Assembly (NCBI RefSeq): GCF_010686725.1
Contig: NZ_JAAGWZ010000002.1
Span: forward strand, 248,001-312,000
Direction of reading: 5' to 3'
Origin: Galbitalea soli
Lineage (GTDB): Bacteria; Actinomycetota; Actinomycetes; Actinomycetales; Microbacteriaceae
Length of the DNA stretch: 64,000 nucleotides
Part shown: in pieces, positions 47,367 to 56,038 of the stretch
Layout of the letters: every line of letters begins with the position of its first letter
Position numbering within the stretch: the first letter of the stretch is position 1
The notes under the pieces: model-generated
The model's input: only the letters and a program-made list of their open reading frames with translations
What the model was told of the DNA's origin: nothing
The model's database searches: none
Translations under genes and position numbers: made by a program

Positions 47367-48743
47367 ATGAAGGACAGCAACGACGACGGCCTCAGCCTCA
47401 TTGAGGTGCTGATCGCGGTCGTGATCTTCTCCGTCATCGCTCTCGGCGTGGCCTTCACGGTCGCCTCCACTCTTCGCGTCGCCGACCAGGCTCAGGCCCG
47501 GGAGCAGGCGGCCAACCTCGCGGCCCAGGACATCGACCTCGACCGCTCGATCGACAATCTCTTCGATCTCTACAGCGACAACTACGACACCGTCGTGAAC
47601 GGCACGACCTTCCACGTGGCCCGCACCGCATCCTGGGTCACCGACGGCACCGTCAATCAGAGGTGCGGCACCGGGGGTGGCGTGCTTCGCTACAAGCGGG
47701 TCAACGTCGACGTGACGTGGGACGGCATGACCTCGACGACCGCGCCCGTGCAGTCCGACACCCTGATCGACCCGGGCACCCGTATCAACGACCAGACGCA
47801 CGGCACGATCCTCGTCTCGGTCGTCGGCTCGGCCGGCACGGGCACCTCCGGCGTGACCGTCACCGCCACGCCTTCCGCGACTCCCAACGGGGCGACCGCG
47901 CTCACGAGCGCGCCCGACCCGACGGACCCCGAGGGCTGCACCTACATCCTGTCGGTCACTCCCGGCAACTACGACGTGAAGATCTCGCGCGCGGGCTACG
48001 TCGACGTGAATCAGTCGGCCACCGCGACGGTCACCGTCGGCGTGCAGGCGGCGGGCGCCGCCTCCGTCGGCTTCCAGTTCGACCAGAGCGGCAACCTCAC
48101 CACGAGCTACGCCTCCAACTACTCGGGCAGCGTGCTGACCCCGAGCAATCTCCCCACGAGCTTCGTGAGCACCTACGGCACGTACACCGCGACCACACCC
48201 GTGACGGCCTCCGGCGTCAACCTGTATCCCTTCCCGTCCGGCTACAAGGTGCTCGCCGGCCAGTACGTTGATCCCGCCACTGCGGGCGGCGGCTGCGCGG
48301 CCCCCGATCCCAGCCAGTGGAGCGCGGGCACCGCGCTCAACAACACGACCGTTCTGGCCGGGAACGCCCCGTCCACTCCGGTCACCCCGGGCGGCTCTGC
48401 GGCCGCGGCGGTGCCGATGGGAGTGTTCACCGTCAAGTCGATCGCGGCCGGCGTCTACGTCACCGCCGTGCAGCTCTCCGGCCCCGCGGCCTCGGGCGAC
48501 CCCGGGTGCGCTGCCGCCGACGCGAGTCCCACCACGTACACCTACAAGTTCCCGGCGACGACGAGCTCCACGAAGAACTTCGCCCTGCCGTGGGGAACGT
48601 ACAAGATCTACACGAGCACTCTCTTCGGCATCCTCACCACGCGCGTCGCCACTGCCAACCTCACGACGATCACGGGCAGCGGCGGCACCAACTCGAGCAA
48701 CGGTGGCACCCTCACCCTCGACCCGCGGGCGGTGGCACCGTGA
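47367..48743 (+). CDS. large PilV-like prepilin with carboxypeptidase-regulatory-like domain
   Basis: A 458-residue prepilin-like protein. The cut site is after Gly8 (DDGLSLIEVLIAVVIFSVIALG), with Glu at +5. The globular part is very large for a minor pilin: it includes an Ig-like stretch (about 145-230: TILVSVVGSAGTGTSGVTVTATP through TPGNYDVKISRAGYVDVNQ) that resembles carboxypeptidase-regulatory/Cna-B-like folds, and a Thr/Ser-rich C-terminal half. A tip or adhesive role is plausible but inferred. It overlaps the next gene by 4 nt. Confidence 0.8.
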   Translation: MKDSNDDGLSLIEVLIAVVIFSVIALGVAFTVASTLRVADQAQAREQAANLAAQDIDLDRSIDNLFDLYSDNYDTVVNGTTFHVARTASWVTDGTVNQRCGTGGGVLRYKRVNVDVTWDGMTSTTAPVQSDTLIDPGTRINDQTHGTILVSVVGSAGTGTSGVTVTATPSATPNGATALTSAPDPTDPEGCTYILSVTPGNYDVKISRAGYVDVNQSATATVTVGVQAAGAASVGFQFDQSGNLTTSYASNYSGSVLTPSNLPTSFVSTYGTYTATTPVTASGVNLYPFPSGYKVLAGQYVDPATAGGGCAAPDPSQWSAGTALNNTTVLAGNAPSTPVTPGGSAAAAVPMGVFTVKSIAAGVYVTAVQLSGPAASGDPGCAAADASPTTYTYKFPATTSSTKNFALPWGTYKIYTSTLFGILTTRVATANLTTITGSGGTNSSNGGTLTLDPRAVAP

Positions 48744-49468
48744 CGCGACTGCGCTCCGCCCTCGACCGCACGAGGGCGCGACTCGCCGGCGGCGACGACC
48801 GCGGAATCACGCTCATCGAGCTGCTCGTCGCGACCCTGATCTTCTCGATCCTGCTCACGCTCGTGGTGAGCGCCTATTCCACGCTCTCCCGCTCGATCAC
48901 GCTCGCGGGAGCGGTCGACAGCAACGTCAAGCTCTCGTCCCTCGGCATGAACGAGATCTCGAAGGTGCTGCGGTTCGCCGCGACGAACCCGGTGCTCGGG
49001 CATCCGATCAACGACCCGGCCTTCGTCACCGCCGACGTGGAGACCCTCACCGTCTACAGCTACGTGGACGCGAACGCGACCACCCCCGCGCCCGTCAAGG
49101 TGACCTTCTCGCTCAATGCGAGCCGCCAGCTCGTCGAGCAGCGCTACGCGGGCACCGCCACCAACGGGTTCTGGTCGTTCGCGAGCACCCCCTCCGTCAC
49201 GCGCATCCTCACGGGGGCGGTCATCGCGCCGTCCGCGGGCGAGCGCCCGCTCTTCAGCTACCAGACGGTCACCAACGGCACCTACCTCACCGTGCCGAGC
49301 GGGGGCCTGACCGCGAGCCAGCTGCCGCAGGTCGCCGCCGTCACGGTGACCATGAAGATCAAGGGCGCGAGCGGTGCCGGCGGTGGCGCCTCGAGCCCCA
49401 TGACCATCTCCAACACAGTGGGGCTCCCGAACCTCGGGCTCGCTCGAACCGGACAGGACATGCCGTGA
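48740..49468 (+). CDS. PilW-like minor prepilin
   Basis: A 242-residue prepilin with leader ending at Gly22 and mature start ITLIELLVATLIFSILLTLVVSAYSTLS; Glu5 is present. The remainder is a beta-rich pilin domain without a paired-Cys loop. PilW-type minor pilins prime pilus assembly and sit at the tip. GTG start overlaps the preceding stop, and the next gene overlaps by 4 nt, so the three minor pilins are translated together. Confidence 0.8.
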   Translation: MTRLRSALDRTRARLAGGDDRGITLIELLVATLIFSILLTLVVSAYSTLSRSITLAGAVDSNVKLSSLGMNEISKVLRFAATNPVLGHPINDPAFVTADVETLTVYSYVDANATTPAPVKVTFSLNASRQLVEQRYAGTATNGFWSFASTPSVTRILTGAVIAPSAGERPLFSYQTVTNGTYLTVPSGGLTASQLPQVAAVTVTMKIKGASGAGGGASSPMTISNTVGLPNLGLARTGQDMP

Positions 49469-51213
49469 TCCGTCTGCTCGCACAGCGACTGCGTCTGCGT
49501 CGGAATGACGAGGGGTTCGCCCTCGTCATCGTGATCGCGATCGGCGCGATTCTCATGATCCTGGCGTCGGTGGCGGCGACCTACTCGGTGAGCGTGCTGA
49601 ACAAGTCCAAGCAGGACGTGGCCTGGGCCGCCGCGGAGGCCGCGGCGTACGCGGGCATCGAGGAGTACCAGAGCCGGCTGGCGACCGACAGCTCCTACTT
49701 CCAGTACGGCAATCCGGCCGCGCAGTTCGGTGCGGGAAGCGCGGTGACGCTCCCGACCGGAACCGGTCAGGTCAATCCCGCCTTCAGTCTCGACACGGGG
49801 GCGAACTCGACCTGGGCCGTCGTGCCGGGAAGCAACGGGGCCGCGAAGTTCCGGTACGAGATCGACACGACCAAGTACCTGTCCACGGGCATCGTGCGCA
49901 TCCGCTCGACCGGCCTCGCCGGCGGTGTCACGCGCAGCATCATCGCGAACCTCAAGCAGCAGGGCTTCATCGACTTTCTCTACTTCACCGACTACGAGAT
50001 CCAGGACCCCGCCCTCAGTGGCGACCCCGTGTCCTGCGTGAAGTACGCCTGGGCGGGGCGCTCCTCGAGCTGCTCGGTCATCCAGTTCAGCGGTGCCGAC
50101 CACATCCAGGGCCCCGTGCACTCGAATGACACCCTGCGTATCTGCGGCTCGACCTTCGACGGAATCGTGAACACCGGCAACAGCACGGCGTCGGGTGGGC
50201 TCTACTACACGATCCCCGCGGGATGCACGGCCGGCACCTTCAACTCGGGCGCGCCGTACTACAGCCCGGTCGTCGGGGTGCCGACCACGAACTCGCAGAT
50301 GAAGAAGGAAGTGCGCACCGACCTGCCCGCCGACGTACCGAACCCGGGCTGCCTCTACACGGGCGCCACGAGCGTCGTCCTCAATGCGAACGGAACCGTC
50401 ACGGTGCGCTCACCGTGGACCCGGTTCACCCGCGTCGCGGGCGACCCGGCCACCTCCGGCAGCAACGCGGCCGCCTGTGGCACGCCGGGCACCGGAGCGG
50501 GCCAGCTGGGTTCGGCCACCGGCGCGACCTTCACGCCGCCCACCAAGGCCGTCTTCTACGTGCAGAACCAGCCCGCGAGCTCGAGCGACCCCAATTTCTG
50601 GCCCGCCGCCACTCCCGCCCCGACCACCTGCAAGGGCGCCAACGGAACGTCGACCGGAAACGGGATCGGCTACCCCATGTCGGGCGAGACCGCGCCCTCG
50701 GGCACGCCCTACGGATGCACGAACGGCGACGTCTTCGTCAAGGGCACGCTGAGCGGCCAGATGTCGATCGCCGCCGAGAACTACGTCTACGTGACCGGCG
50801 ATCTGCAGTACAACGATTCGAGCACCGACATGCTCGGGCTCGTCGGCAATAACGCAGTGTGGGTCTGGAACCCCGTCAACTCCTCGGGAACCAACCTGCT
50901 CACCGACTCCGGCCGGCGCATCGACGCCGCCATCCTCTCGGTCGCGCACACCTTCCAGGTGCAGAACTTCTCGACCGGCTCCCCGCGGGGCACCCTCACG
51001 GTCAACGGCGCGATCGCGCAGAAGTTCCGCGGGCCGGTGGGAACGGGTTCCGGCGGAACGACCGTGACGGGCTACGCCAAGAACTACGTGTACGACGCGC
51101 GGCTCAAATACACGGCCCCGCCGAAGTATCTGTCACCGGTCACCACGACGTATGGTGTGACCACCTGGATCGACACGCCCGCCGCGTTCGCCTCCAACGG
51201 GACCTACAAGTGA
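49465..51213 (+). CDS. very large PilX/GspK-like prepilin
   Basis: A 582-residue protein with a prepilin-type N-terminus: leader ends at Gly17 (RRNDEGFALVIVIAIGAILMILASVAATYSVSVLNKSKQ). The +5 Glu is missing, as in PilX and GspK, which occupy the pilus tip. The C-terminal ~500 residues are an unassigned beta-rich region with several Cys and repeated short motifs (GPVHSNDTLRICGSTFDGIVNTG; GDVFVKGTLSGQMSIAAENYVYVTGDLQYND). The latter looks like a beta-helix or adhesin fold. It overlaps pilD by 1 nt. Confidence 0.78.
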   Translation: MIRLLAQRLRLRRNDEGFALVIVIAIGAILMILASVAATYSVSVLNKSKQDVAWAAAEAAAYAGIEEYQSRLATDSSYFQYGNPAAQFGAGSAVTLPTGTGQVNPAFSLDTGANSTWAVVPGSNGAAKFRYEIDTTKYLSTGIVRIRSTGLAGGVTRSIIANLKQQGFIDFLYFTDYEIQDPALSGDPVSCVKYAWAGRSSSCSVIQFSGADHIQGPVHSNDTLRICGSTFDGIVNTGNSTASGGLYYTIPAGCTAGTFNSGAPYYSPVVGVPTTNSQMKKEVRTDLPADVPNPGCLYTGATSVVLNANGTVTVRSPWTRFTRVAGDPATSGSNAAACGTPGTGAGQLGSATGATFTPPTKAVFYVQNQPASSSDPNFWPAATPAPTTCKGANGTSTGNGIGYPMSGETAPSGTPYGCTNGDVFVKGTLSGQMSIAAENYVYVTGDLQYNDSSTDMLGLVGNNAVWVWNPVNSSGTNLLTDSGRRIDAAILSVAHTFQVQNFSTGSPRGTLTVNGAIAQKFRGPVGTGSGGTTVTGYAKNYVYDARLKYTAPPKYLSPVTTTYGVTTWIDTPAAFASNGTYK

Positions 51214-52064
51214 TGGGCGCGCAGATCATGACAGCAGGGATCGCCATCGTCGCCTCGGGTGCGCTCTTCGGCATTCTCATCGGCTCCTTCCTCAACGTGG
51301 TCGTCTATCGCGTGCCGATCGGCATGTCGCTCGTGGCGCCCGCGAGCGCGTGCCCGAACTGCCACAGCGGCATCAAGGGCTACGACAACATCCCGGTCGT
51401 CTCGTGGCTCCTGCTGGGCGGTCGCTGCCGGCAGTGCAAGGCGCCCATCTCGGTGCGGTACCCGCTCGTCGAGGCGGGAACCGCCGTCTTCTTCGGCGTC
51501 GTGGCCGCGTTCTTCGCGCCCTCGATCTCCTCGGCGCACACCGTCGCGGGTGCCGTGTCGGCCGCGCTCGCGCTCGTCGCCTTCCTCTACCTCACCGCGA
51601 TCAGTGTCGCGCTCGCGCTCATCGACCTCGAGACCCACCGCCTGCCGAACGCGATCGTGCTGCCCGCCTACGCGGTCGGCGCCGTTCTCCTCGGCGCGGC
51701 TGCGCTCGTCGGGGGTCACTGGGATGCCCTCCTGCGCGGCGGCGCCGGCGTGGTCGCCTTGGCTGCGCTCTATTTCGTGCTCGCGCTCGTGTCCCGGGGC
51801 GGGATGGGCCTCGGCGATGTCAAGCTCGCCGGCGTCCTGGGGCTGTACCTCGGCTGGAGCGGGTGGGGATCGCTGCTCGTGGGGGCCTTCGCGGCGTTCA
51901 TCCTGGGCGGCGTGTTCGGGATGGCGTTGATCGTGAGCCGACGCGCGGGGCGGCGGTCGGGCATCCCGTTCGGACCGTGGATGCTCGCGGGGGCCTGGAT
52001 CGGAATCTTCGCAGGGGACCAGCTCTGGACCGGCTATCTGTCGGCCCTGGGGTTGTCGGGATAG
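51213..52064 (+). CDS. pilD: prepilin peptidase (PilD family)
   Basis: A 283-residue membrane aspartyl protease that cuts prepilin leaders and methylates the new N-terminus. The N-terminal zinc site is Cys47, Cys50, Cys72 and Cys75; the catalytic aspartates are Asp138 (ALIDLETHRLPN) and Asp202 (GMGLGDVKL). About eight membrane helices are visible. The start at 51213 overlaps the preceding stop; an in-frame ATG at 51228 is an alternative. It should process all five prepilin-like proteins upstream. Confidence 0.94.
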   Translation: MGAQIMTAGIAIVASGALFGILIGSFLNVVVYRVPIGMSLVAPASACPNCHSGIKGYDNIPVVSWLLLGGRCRQCKAPISVRYPLVEAGTAVFFGVVAAFFAPSISSAHTVAGAVSAALALVAFLYLTAISVALALIDLETHRLPNAIVLPAYAVGAVLLGAAALVGGHWDALLRGGAGVVALAALYFVLALVSRGGMGLGDVKLAGVLGLYLGWSGWGSLLVGAFAAFILGGVFGMALIVSRRAGRRSGIPFGPWMLAGAWIGIFAGDQLWTGYLSALGLSG

Positions 52065-52087
52065 TTCAGTAGAAAACAGGGGATAAC

Positions 52088-53137
52088 GTGGCAAAGAACA
52101 TCGTCGGCATCGACATCAGCAACTCGGGTATCCGAGCTGTCGAGGTCAGTGATGCCACCAAGGCGCGGCCGAGTGTCGTGCGCTACAAGTCGGTTCCACT
52201 GCCCGAGGGCGCGGTGTCGCGCGGCGAGGTGCTGGAACCATCGACCGTGTCGACCGCGCTCCGGCAGCTGTGGTCGACCGGGGGATTCACCAGCAGAGAG
52301 GTCGTGCTCGGCATCGGCAATCACCGGGTGCTCGCGCGTGACCTCACGGTGCCCAAGATGAGCATCGAGCGCATCCGCGAGTCGCTGCCCTTCCAGGTGC
52401 AGGAGATGCTGCCCGTCGCCGTCGAGGACGCGCTGCTCGACTTCTACCCGATCTCGGAGACCGAGTCGGAGGTCGGCACCATGGTCAACGGACTGCTCGT
52501 GGCCGCCGTCAAGGAGTCGGTGGTGGCGAACGTCAAGGCCGCCGAGCTCGCGGGCCTCAACCCGACCGATGTCGACCTCATCCCCTTCGCACTCAGCCGC
52601 GTGTTCCTCCGCGGGGCGCACGGCCGCGGCACCGTTGCCGTGATCGAGATCGGAGAGAGCACCTCGACCGTGGTGATCGCGAAGGACGGGGTGCCGCAGT
52701 TCGTGCGCATCATCGCTTCCGGCGGTGCCGACGTGACCGAGGCGATCCGCAGCGAGCTCAGCCTCACCACCGAACAGGCGGAGACGGCCAAGCGCGCCCT
52801 CGGGCTCAGCACGGTCGGGGTCGCGGTGGAGAACCGGCCGGTCGTCGAGGTCATCTACCGCGTCGCGGGCGAGTTGCTCAACAGCATTCGCAACACGATC
52901 AACTACTTCGCCGGCACCCGCCCACAGGATCCGGTGCGTCAGATCATCCTGACCGGCGGCGGCTCGAAGCTCATCGGCTTCGCGCAGGCGCTCGGTGACA
53001 ACACGCGGATCCCCGTCGCCGCCGGGAACCCGTTCGAGACCATCACGGTGAATCGCACCTTGGCCGAGGAGACGGCACGGGGCGAGAACGACGGCATGGT
53101 CGTCGCGCTCGGCCTGGCATTGGGGAGTGCAGCATGA
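52088..53137 (+). CDS. pilM: type IV pilus assembly protein PilM
   Basis: PilM (349 residues) is an actin-like cytosolic protein of the pilus alignment complex. It has the FtsA/actin-type ATP-binding pattern: NIVGIDISNSGIRAVEV at the N-terminus, TVAVIEIGESTSTVVIAKDG in the middle and QIILTGGGSKLIGFAQAL near the C-terminus. It binds the N-terminus of PilN. GTG start; its stop overlaps pilN by 4 nt. Confidence 0.93.
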   Translation: MAKNIVGIDISNSGIRAVEVSDATKARPSVVRYKSVPLPEGAVSRGEVLEPSTVSTALRQLWSTGGFTSREVVLGIGNHRVLARDLTVPKMSIERIRESLPFQVQEMLPVAVEDALLDFYPISETESEVGTMVNGLLVAAVKESVVANVKAAELAGLNPTDVDLIPFALSRVFLRGAHGRGTVAVIEIGESTSTVVIAKDGVPQFVRIIASGGADVTEAIRSELSLTTEQAETAKRALGLSTVGVAVENRPVVEVIYRVAGELLNSIRNTINYFAGTRPQDPVRQIILTGGGSKLIGFAQALGDNTRIPVAAGNPFETITVNRTLAEETARGENDGMVVALGLALGSAA

Positions 53138-53853
53138 GTACGACAGTGAAGACCAAGCCCGAGAAGAAGGCGCCGGGAACCCGTGCGGCCGCCCGCAGTG
53201 CGCGCACCCAGGACGTGCTGCGCATCGGCGGCGAGCCCCGGGTCAGCCTGCTCCCCCCGGAGGTCGGGGCACGCAAGCGCGCCCGCGTCCTCCGTCGGCG
53301 GCTGGGCCTCGGCCTCATCGGGGTCGTCGTCGTCGTCGCTGCCGGAGTCGCGCTCGCCATGGTGTCGCTCGTCGGCTCGCAGCTCGCCTTGACCGAGGCG
53401 CAACTCAAAGCGACCGACCTGTTGGCACAGCAGCGTCAATACGGCGACGTGTTGAAGGTGAAGGCCGACGTTGTCGCGGTGACCAAGTCACAGGCGCTCG
53501 CGACGGCGCAGGAGATCGCCTGGGCGCCCTACATCGCTGACATCCAGAAGACCCTGCCCGCGTCCATGAAGATCACCGCGTTCTCGGCGGGGATCGACGC
53601 CCCGTTCGCGGCGCAGCCGGCCAACGTCGACCCGCTGCAGGGCCCGCGCATCGCGACGCTCAAGCTCACGGTTTCGACTCCGCAGCAGCAGATCTCGGGG
53701 TGGCTCGCCTCGCTGAACGTGCTGCCCGGATTCGTCGACGCGACGCCGGAATCCGTGACTCTCGACCAGGGCAGCCCTGACTACCTGGTCGTCGTCGACA
53801 TCCACATCAATGACGGTGCGCTCGCGAAGCGCTTCGTGACCGCGACGAAGTAG
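53134..53853 (+). CDS. pilN: type IV pilus assembly protein PilN-like
   Basis: A 239-residue bitopic membrane protein: a basic cytoplasmic N-terminus including GEPRVSLLPPEVGARKRARVLRRR (the PilN-type INLLP motif that PilM binds appears as VSLLPPEV), one membrane helix at about residues 55-75 (LGLGLIGVVVVVAAGVALAMV), and an extracytoplasmic coiled coil plus ferredoxin-like domain. The call also rests on order pilM-pilN-pilO. Confidence 0.85.
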   Translation: MSTTVKTKPEKKAPGTRAAARSARTQDVLRIGGEPRVSLLPPEVGARKRARVLRRRLGLGLIGVVVVVAAGVALAMVSLVGSQLALTEAQLKATDLLAQQRQYGDVLKVKADVVAVTKSQALATAQEIAWAPYIADIQKTLPASMKITAFSAGIDAPFAAQPANVDPLQGPRIATLKLTVSTPQQQISGWLASLNVLPGFVDATPESVTLDQGSPDYLVVVDIHINDGALAKRFVTATK

Positions 53854-53862
53854 GAGCAGGCC

Positions 53863-54606
53863 ATGAATAAGGACAGACTCTGGATCATCGGGGCGGTCGC
53901 CGCAATGGTGATCGTCGCACTCGCCGGATGGTTCGTCGGCATCTCGCCGATCCTCGATCAGGCAACGGCCGCGAGCAGTCAGGCGCAGTCGATCAGTGCG
54001 AACAACCACTCGAGCGAGCTGCAGCTCGTCACCCTGAAGAAGCAGTTCGCTCAGATCGGCACTCTGCAGGCGAATCTCGACTCGCTGCGCCAGTCGATTC
54101 CGAGCGATGGCGACATCGACGCGTTCCTCAAAGAGATCGACACGCTCACCACCGCCCATCACGTGACTCTGACGAGCGCGACGGTGAACGCGGCGACCGT
54201 TTACGTGAATGCCGCCACCCCGGCGACGGGAGCCGCCTCCGCGCCCGCATCGACGACGCCCACCGCGACGCCGACCCCGGTGGCCACGGCCGCCGCCGGC
54301 GCGACGGCGACCGCGGTGCCCGGAGCGGGAGCGGGGAGCAACTTCGTGATGATCCCCGTGGTGCTGAACGTCACCGGCTCCTTCCCGAACGTGTTGGCCT
54401 TCACCGCCGCGTTGCAGACGGGAGAGCGTCTCTACCTCGTGACCCAGGCGACCGCGACCGAGAGCAACAGCACGCCGGGCCAGTACGAGGCCACCCTCAC
54501 CGGCGACGTCTTCGCGCTCAAGGGCACGGCGACCACCACCGCGGCCCCGAAGCCGAGCGCCACCGCGACGCCGGTGGCCACGCCGAGTGCGACACCGACG
54601 CCGTAG
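53863..54606 (+). CDS. pilO: type IV pilus assembly protein PilO-like
   Basis: A 247-residue bitopic protein with a membrane helix at about residues 4-28 (RLWIIGAVAAMVIVALAGWFVG), a coiled-coil stretch and a C-terminal ferredoxin-like domain (NFVMIPVVLNVTGSFPNVLAFTAALQTGERLYLV). An Ala/Thr/Pro-rich linker (about 118-155) and a similar low-complexity tail ending TATPVATPSATPTP are unusual for PilO. The gene is 9 nt after pilN; a terminator follows. Confidence 0.85.
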   Translation: MNKDRLWIIGAVAAMVIVALAGWFVGISPILDQATAASSQAQSISANNHSSELQLVTLKKQFAQIGTLQANLDSLRQSIPSDGDIDAFLKEIDTLTTAHHVTLTSATVNAATVYVNAATPATGAASAPASTTPTATPTPVATAAAGATATAVPGAGAGSNFVMIPVVLNVTGSFPNVLAFTAALQTGERLYLVTQATATESNSTPGQYEATLTGDVFALKGTATTTAAPKPSATATPVATPSATPTP

Positions 54607-54634
54607 CGACGACGTCGAGTTCCGAATCGAAGGT

Positions 54635-54670
54635 ACCGCCGGGCGGCCCGTCAAGGGGTCGCCCGGCGGT
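54635..54670 (+). terminator. terminator of pilMNO
   Basis: ACCGCCGGGCG (54635-54645) pairs with CGCCCGGCGGT (54660-54670), with additional CCC/GGG pairing inside, 28 nt after the pilO stop. No T-tract, but the stem is long and GC-rich. Confidence 0.7.
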
Positions 54671-54680
54671 CCTGCGACGA

Positions 54681-54686
54681 TAGAGT
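54681..54686 (+). promoter_or_regulatory. -10 element (TAGAGT) before the four-helix membrane protein gene
   Basis: TAGAGT fits TANNNT and follows the terminator by 10 nt; it would give a 70-nt leader before the GTG at 54764. No convincing -35 is seen. Confidence 0.3.
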
Positions 54687-54763
54687 GACTCTCACAACAG
54701 TCGCCCTCCATCGCTCGTGCCCAACCGGGTGGATGCCGACGAGGGCCGGTGAGGAGCACTCCC

Positions 54764-55690
54764 GTGAGCGACACGACCCCGAGGCCCGACGAGACAGTAC
54801 CGGCGGAGACCGCGGTGCCCGTGGGGGAGACCCCTCCGCCCGCTGAGCCCACCAGTGCCGTGGCCGAGCCCGCGACCGCCGTCGAGCCCGCCGCTCCCGT
54901 TGCGGAGCCTGTGCCCCTCGTCGAGCCGGCGCCCGCGGTCGAGCCCGCTCCGCTGGTGGAGCCCGCCGCCTCCGAGAAGGCGCCGGTGTCGGAGGCCGCC
55001 GCAGCGACTCCCGTTGTCGCCGCCGCTCCCGAACCCGCCGTCGCCGCCGAACGCGCGGCTGCCCCCGAGCCCGCCCCGGTCGCCGCGGCGCCGATCCCGA
55101 CCCCCGCGCCCGATAACCGCTATGTCTACGTCGAGGCCCCGACACCCCCGCGCCGCAAGGGCAACCGCGGCTTCGGCGTGCTGTTCGCCATCGTCGCGAC
55201 GATCGTCTTCGCGGCGCTGTACGCCGTCGCGGCCATCGTCATCCTCACCCTCACCGCACCGACGGGCTTTTTCGCGCAGTCGTTCACGGGCTTCCTCTCC
55301 AGCACGGTGTTCTGGGTGCCCGGCCTCTTCTTCCTCCTGTTCTTCATCCTGCTCGCGCTCCTGCTCAATCGCGCGGGATGGTGGGCCTGGGTTCTCGGCA
55401 GCCTCTTCGTGGGCGTGCTCACCTACGCGGGCAGCATCGTCGTCTTCCTCCTCGAGAGCAACGTCGTGCAGGCGACCCCGCAGCAGGCCAATCACCTGCT
55501 CGCCTCGCTGGCGATCAACCCCTTCGTCATCGCCTCGGCGCTGCTCGCCCGAGAGGTTGCGCTCTGGCTCGGCGCGGCGATCGCGGCACGAGGCCGGCGG
55601 GTGAAGGCGCGGAACGTCGCGGCTCGCGAGGAGTTCGATCGTGAGGCGGAGGCGAAGCGCGCCGAGTACGACGCGGCGCGCGCGGCGTAG
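54764..55690 (+). CDS. proline/alanine-rich membrane protein of unknown function
   Basis: A 308-residue protein I do not recognise. Residues 1-130 are an acidic Pro/Ala/Val/Glu low-complexity region with repeated PxVEPAP-like units. Four membrane helices follow at about 136-164, 181-203, 205-231 and 245-275, then a charged helical C-terminus (VAAREEFDREAEAKRAEYDAAR). GTG at 54764 has GGAG 7 nt upstream, better than an in-frame GTG at 54749. It comes after the pilO terminator, so it is probably separate from the pilus operon. Confidence 0.75.
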   Translation: MSDTTPRPDETVPAETAVPVGETPPPAEPTSAVAEPATAVEPAAPVAEPVPLVEPAPAVEPAPLVEPAASEKAPVSEAAAATPVVAAAPEPAVAAERAAAPEPAPVAAAPIPTPAPDNRYVYVEAPTPPRRKGNRGFGVLFAIVATIVFAALYAVAAIVILTLTAPTGFFAQSFTGFLSSTVFWVPGLFFLLFFILLALLLNRAGWWAWVLGSLFVGVLTYAGSIVVFLLESNVVQATPQQANHLLASLAINPFVIASALLAREVALWLGAAIAARGRRVKARNVAAREEFDREAEAKRAEYDAARAA

Positions 55691-56038
55691 TCCGGTCATC
55701 CCACCGTTCCGCCCGGAGCGGAACCATTTGACCCGCGGGATGCGCGCGGCTAGTGTTTATCGGGTGTGCGCTGTGTCGTGCGCTCCTGCCATGCCGGATA
55801 TCGTGCGAGCGAGTCGGGTGGGGCCGGGGTCGACGGCACCGTCGTAACCAGGCTGGGTTCACTCGTCGCATTGCACCACCAGCGTCGAGTGGCCCCCACG
55901 GCATACCAATCAGTCCTCCGGAAAATGCGGGGGACGCGTTTGGTCCAATTGAACTCGCGCAGCCGCCAGGCGTGGCCGCGCGAATGCTAATCATCAAGTA
56001 GCAGCTGTCACCGTGCAGTAAATCCAAGGAGTTATGTA
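55691..56038 (+). other. leader/control region of the rpsL operon
   Basis: About 350 bases without a gene. It holds a good promoter (listed separately) and then a leader of roughly 275 nt. I see no RNA family I can name, and the short open frames in it lack ribosome binding sites. A long leader before str-operon genes can carry autoregulation, but no S7-binding structure could be identified by eye. Confidence 0.45.
55728..55756 (+). promoter_or_regulatory. rpsL operon promoter
   Basis: TTGACC (55728-55733) and TAGTGT (55751-55756) are 17 nt apart, a near-consensus housekeeping promoter. The start would be near 55763. Confidence 0.6.

Noticed and set aside
55753-56001. Small open frames in the rpsL leader as a leader peptide
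   Set aside because: No ribosome binding site and no regulatory codon run; one frame simply crosses the region by chance.
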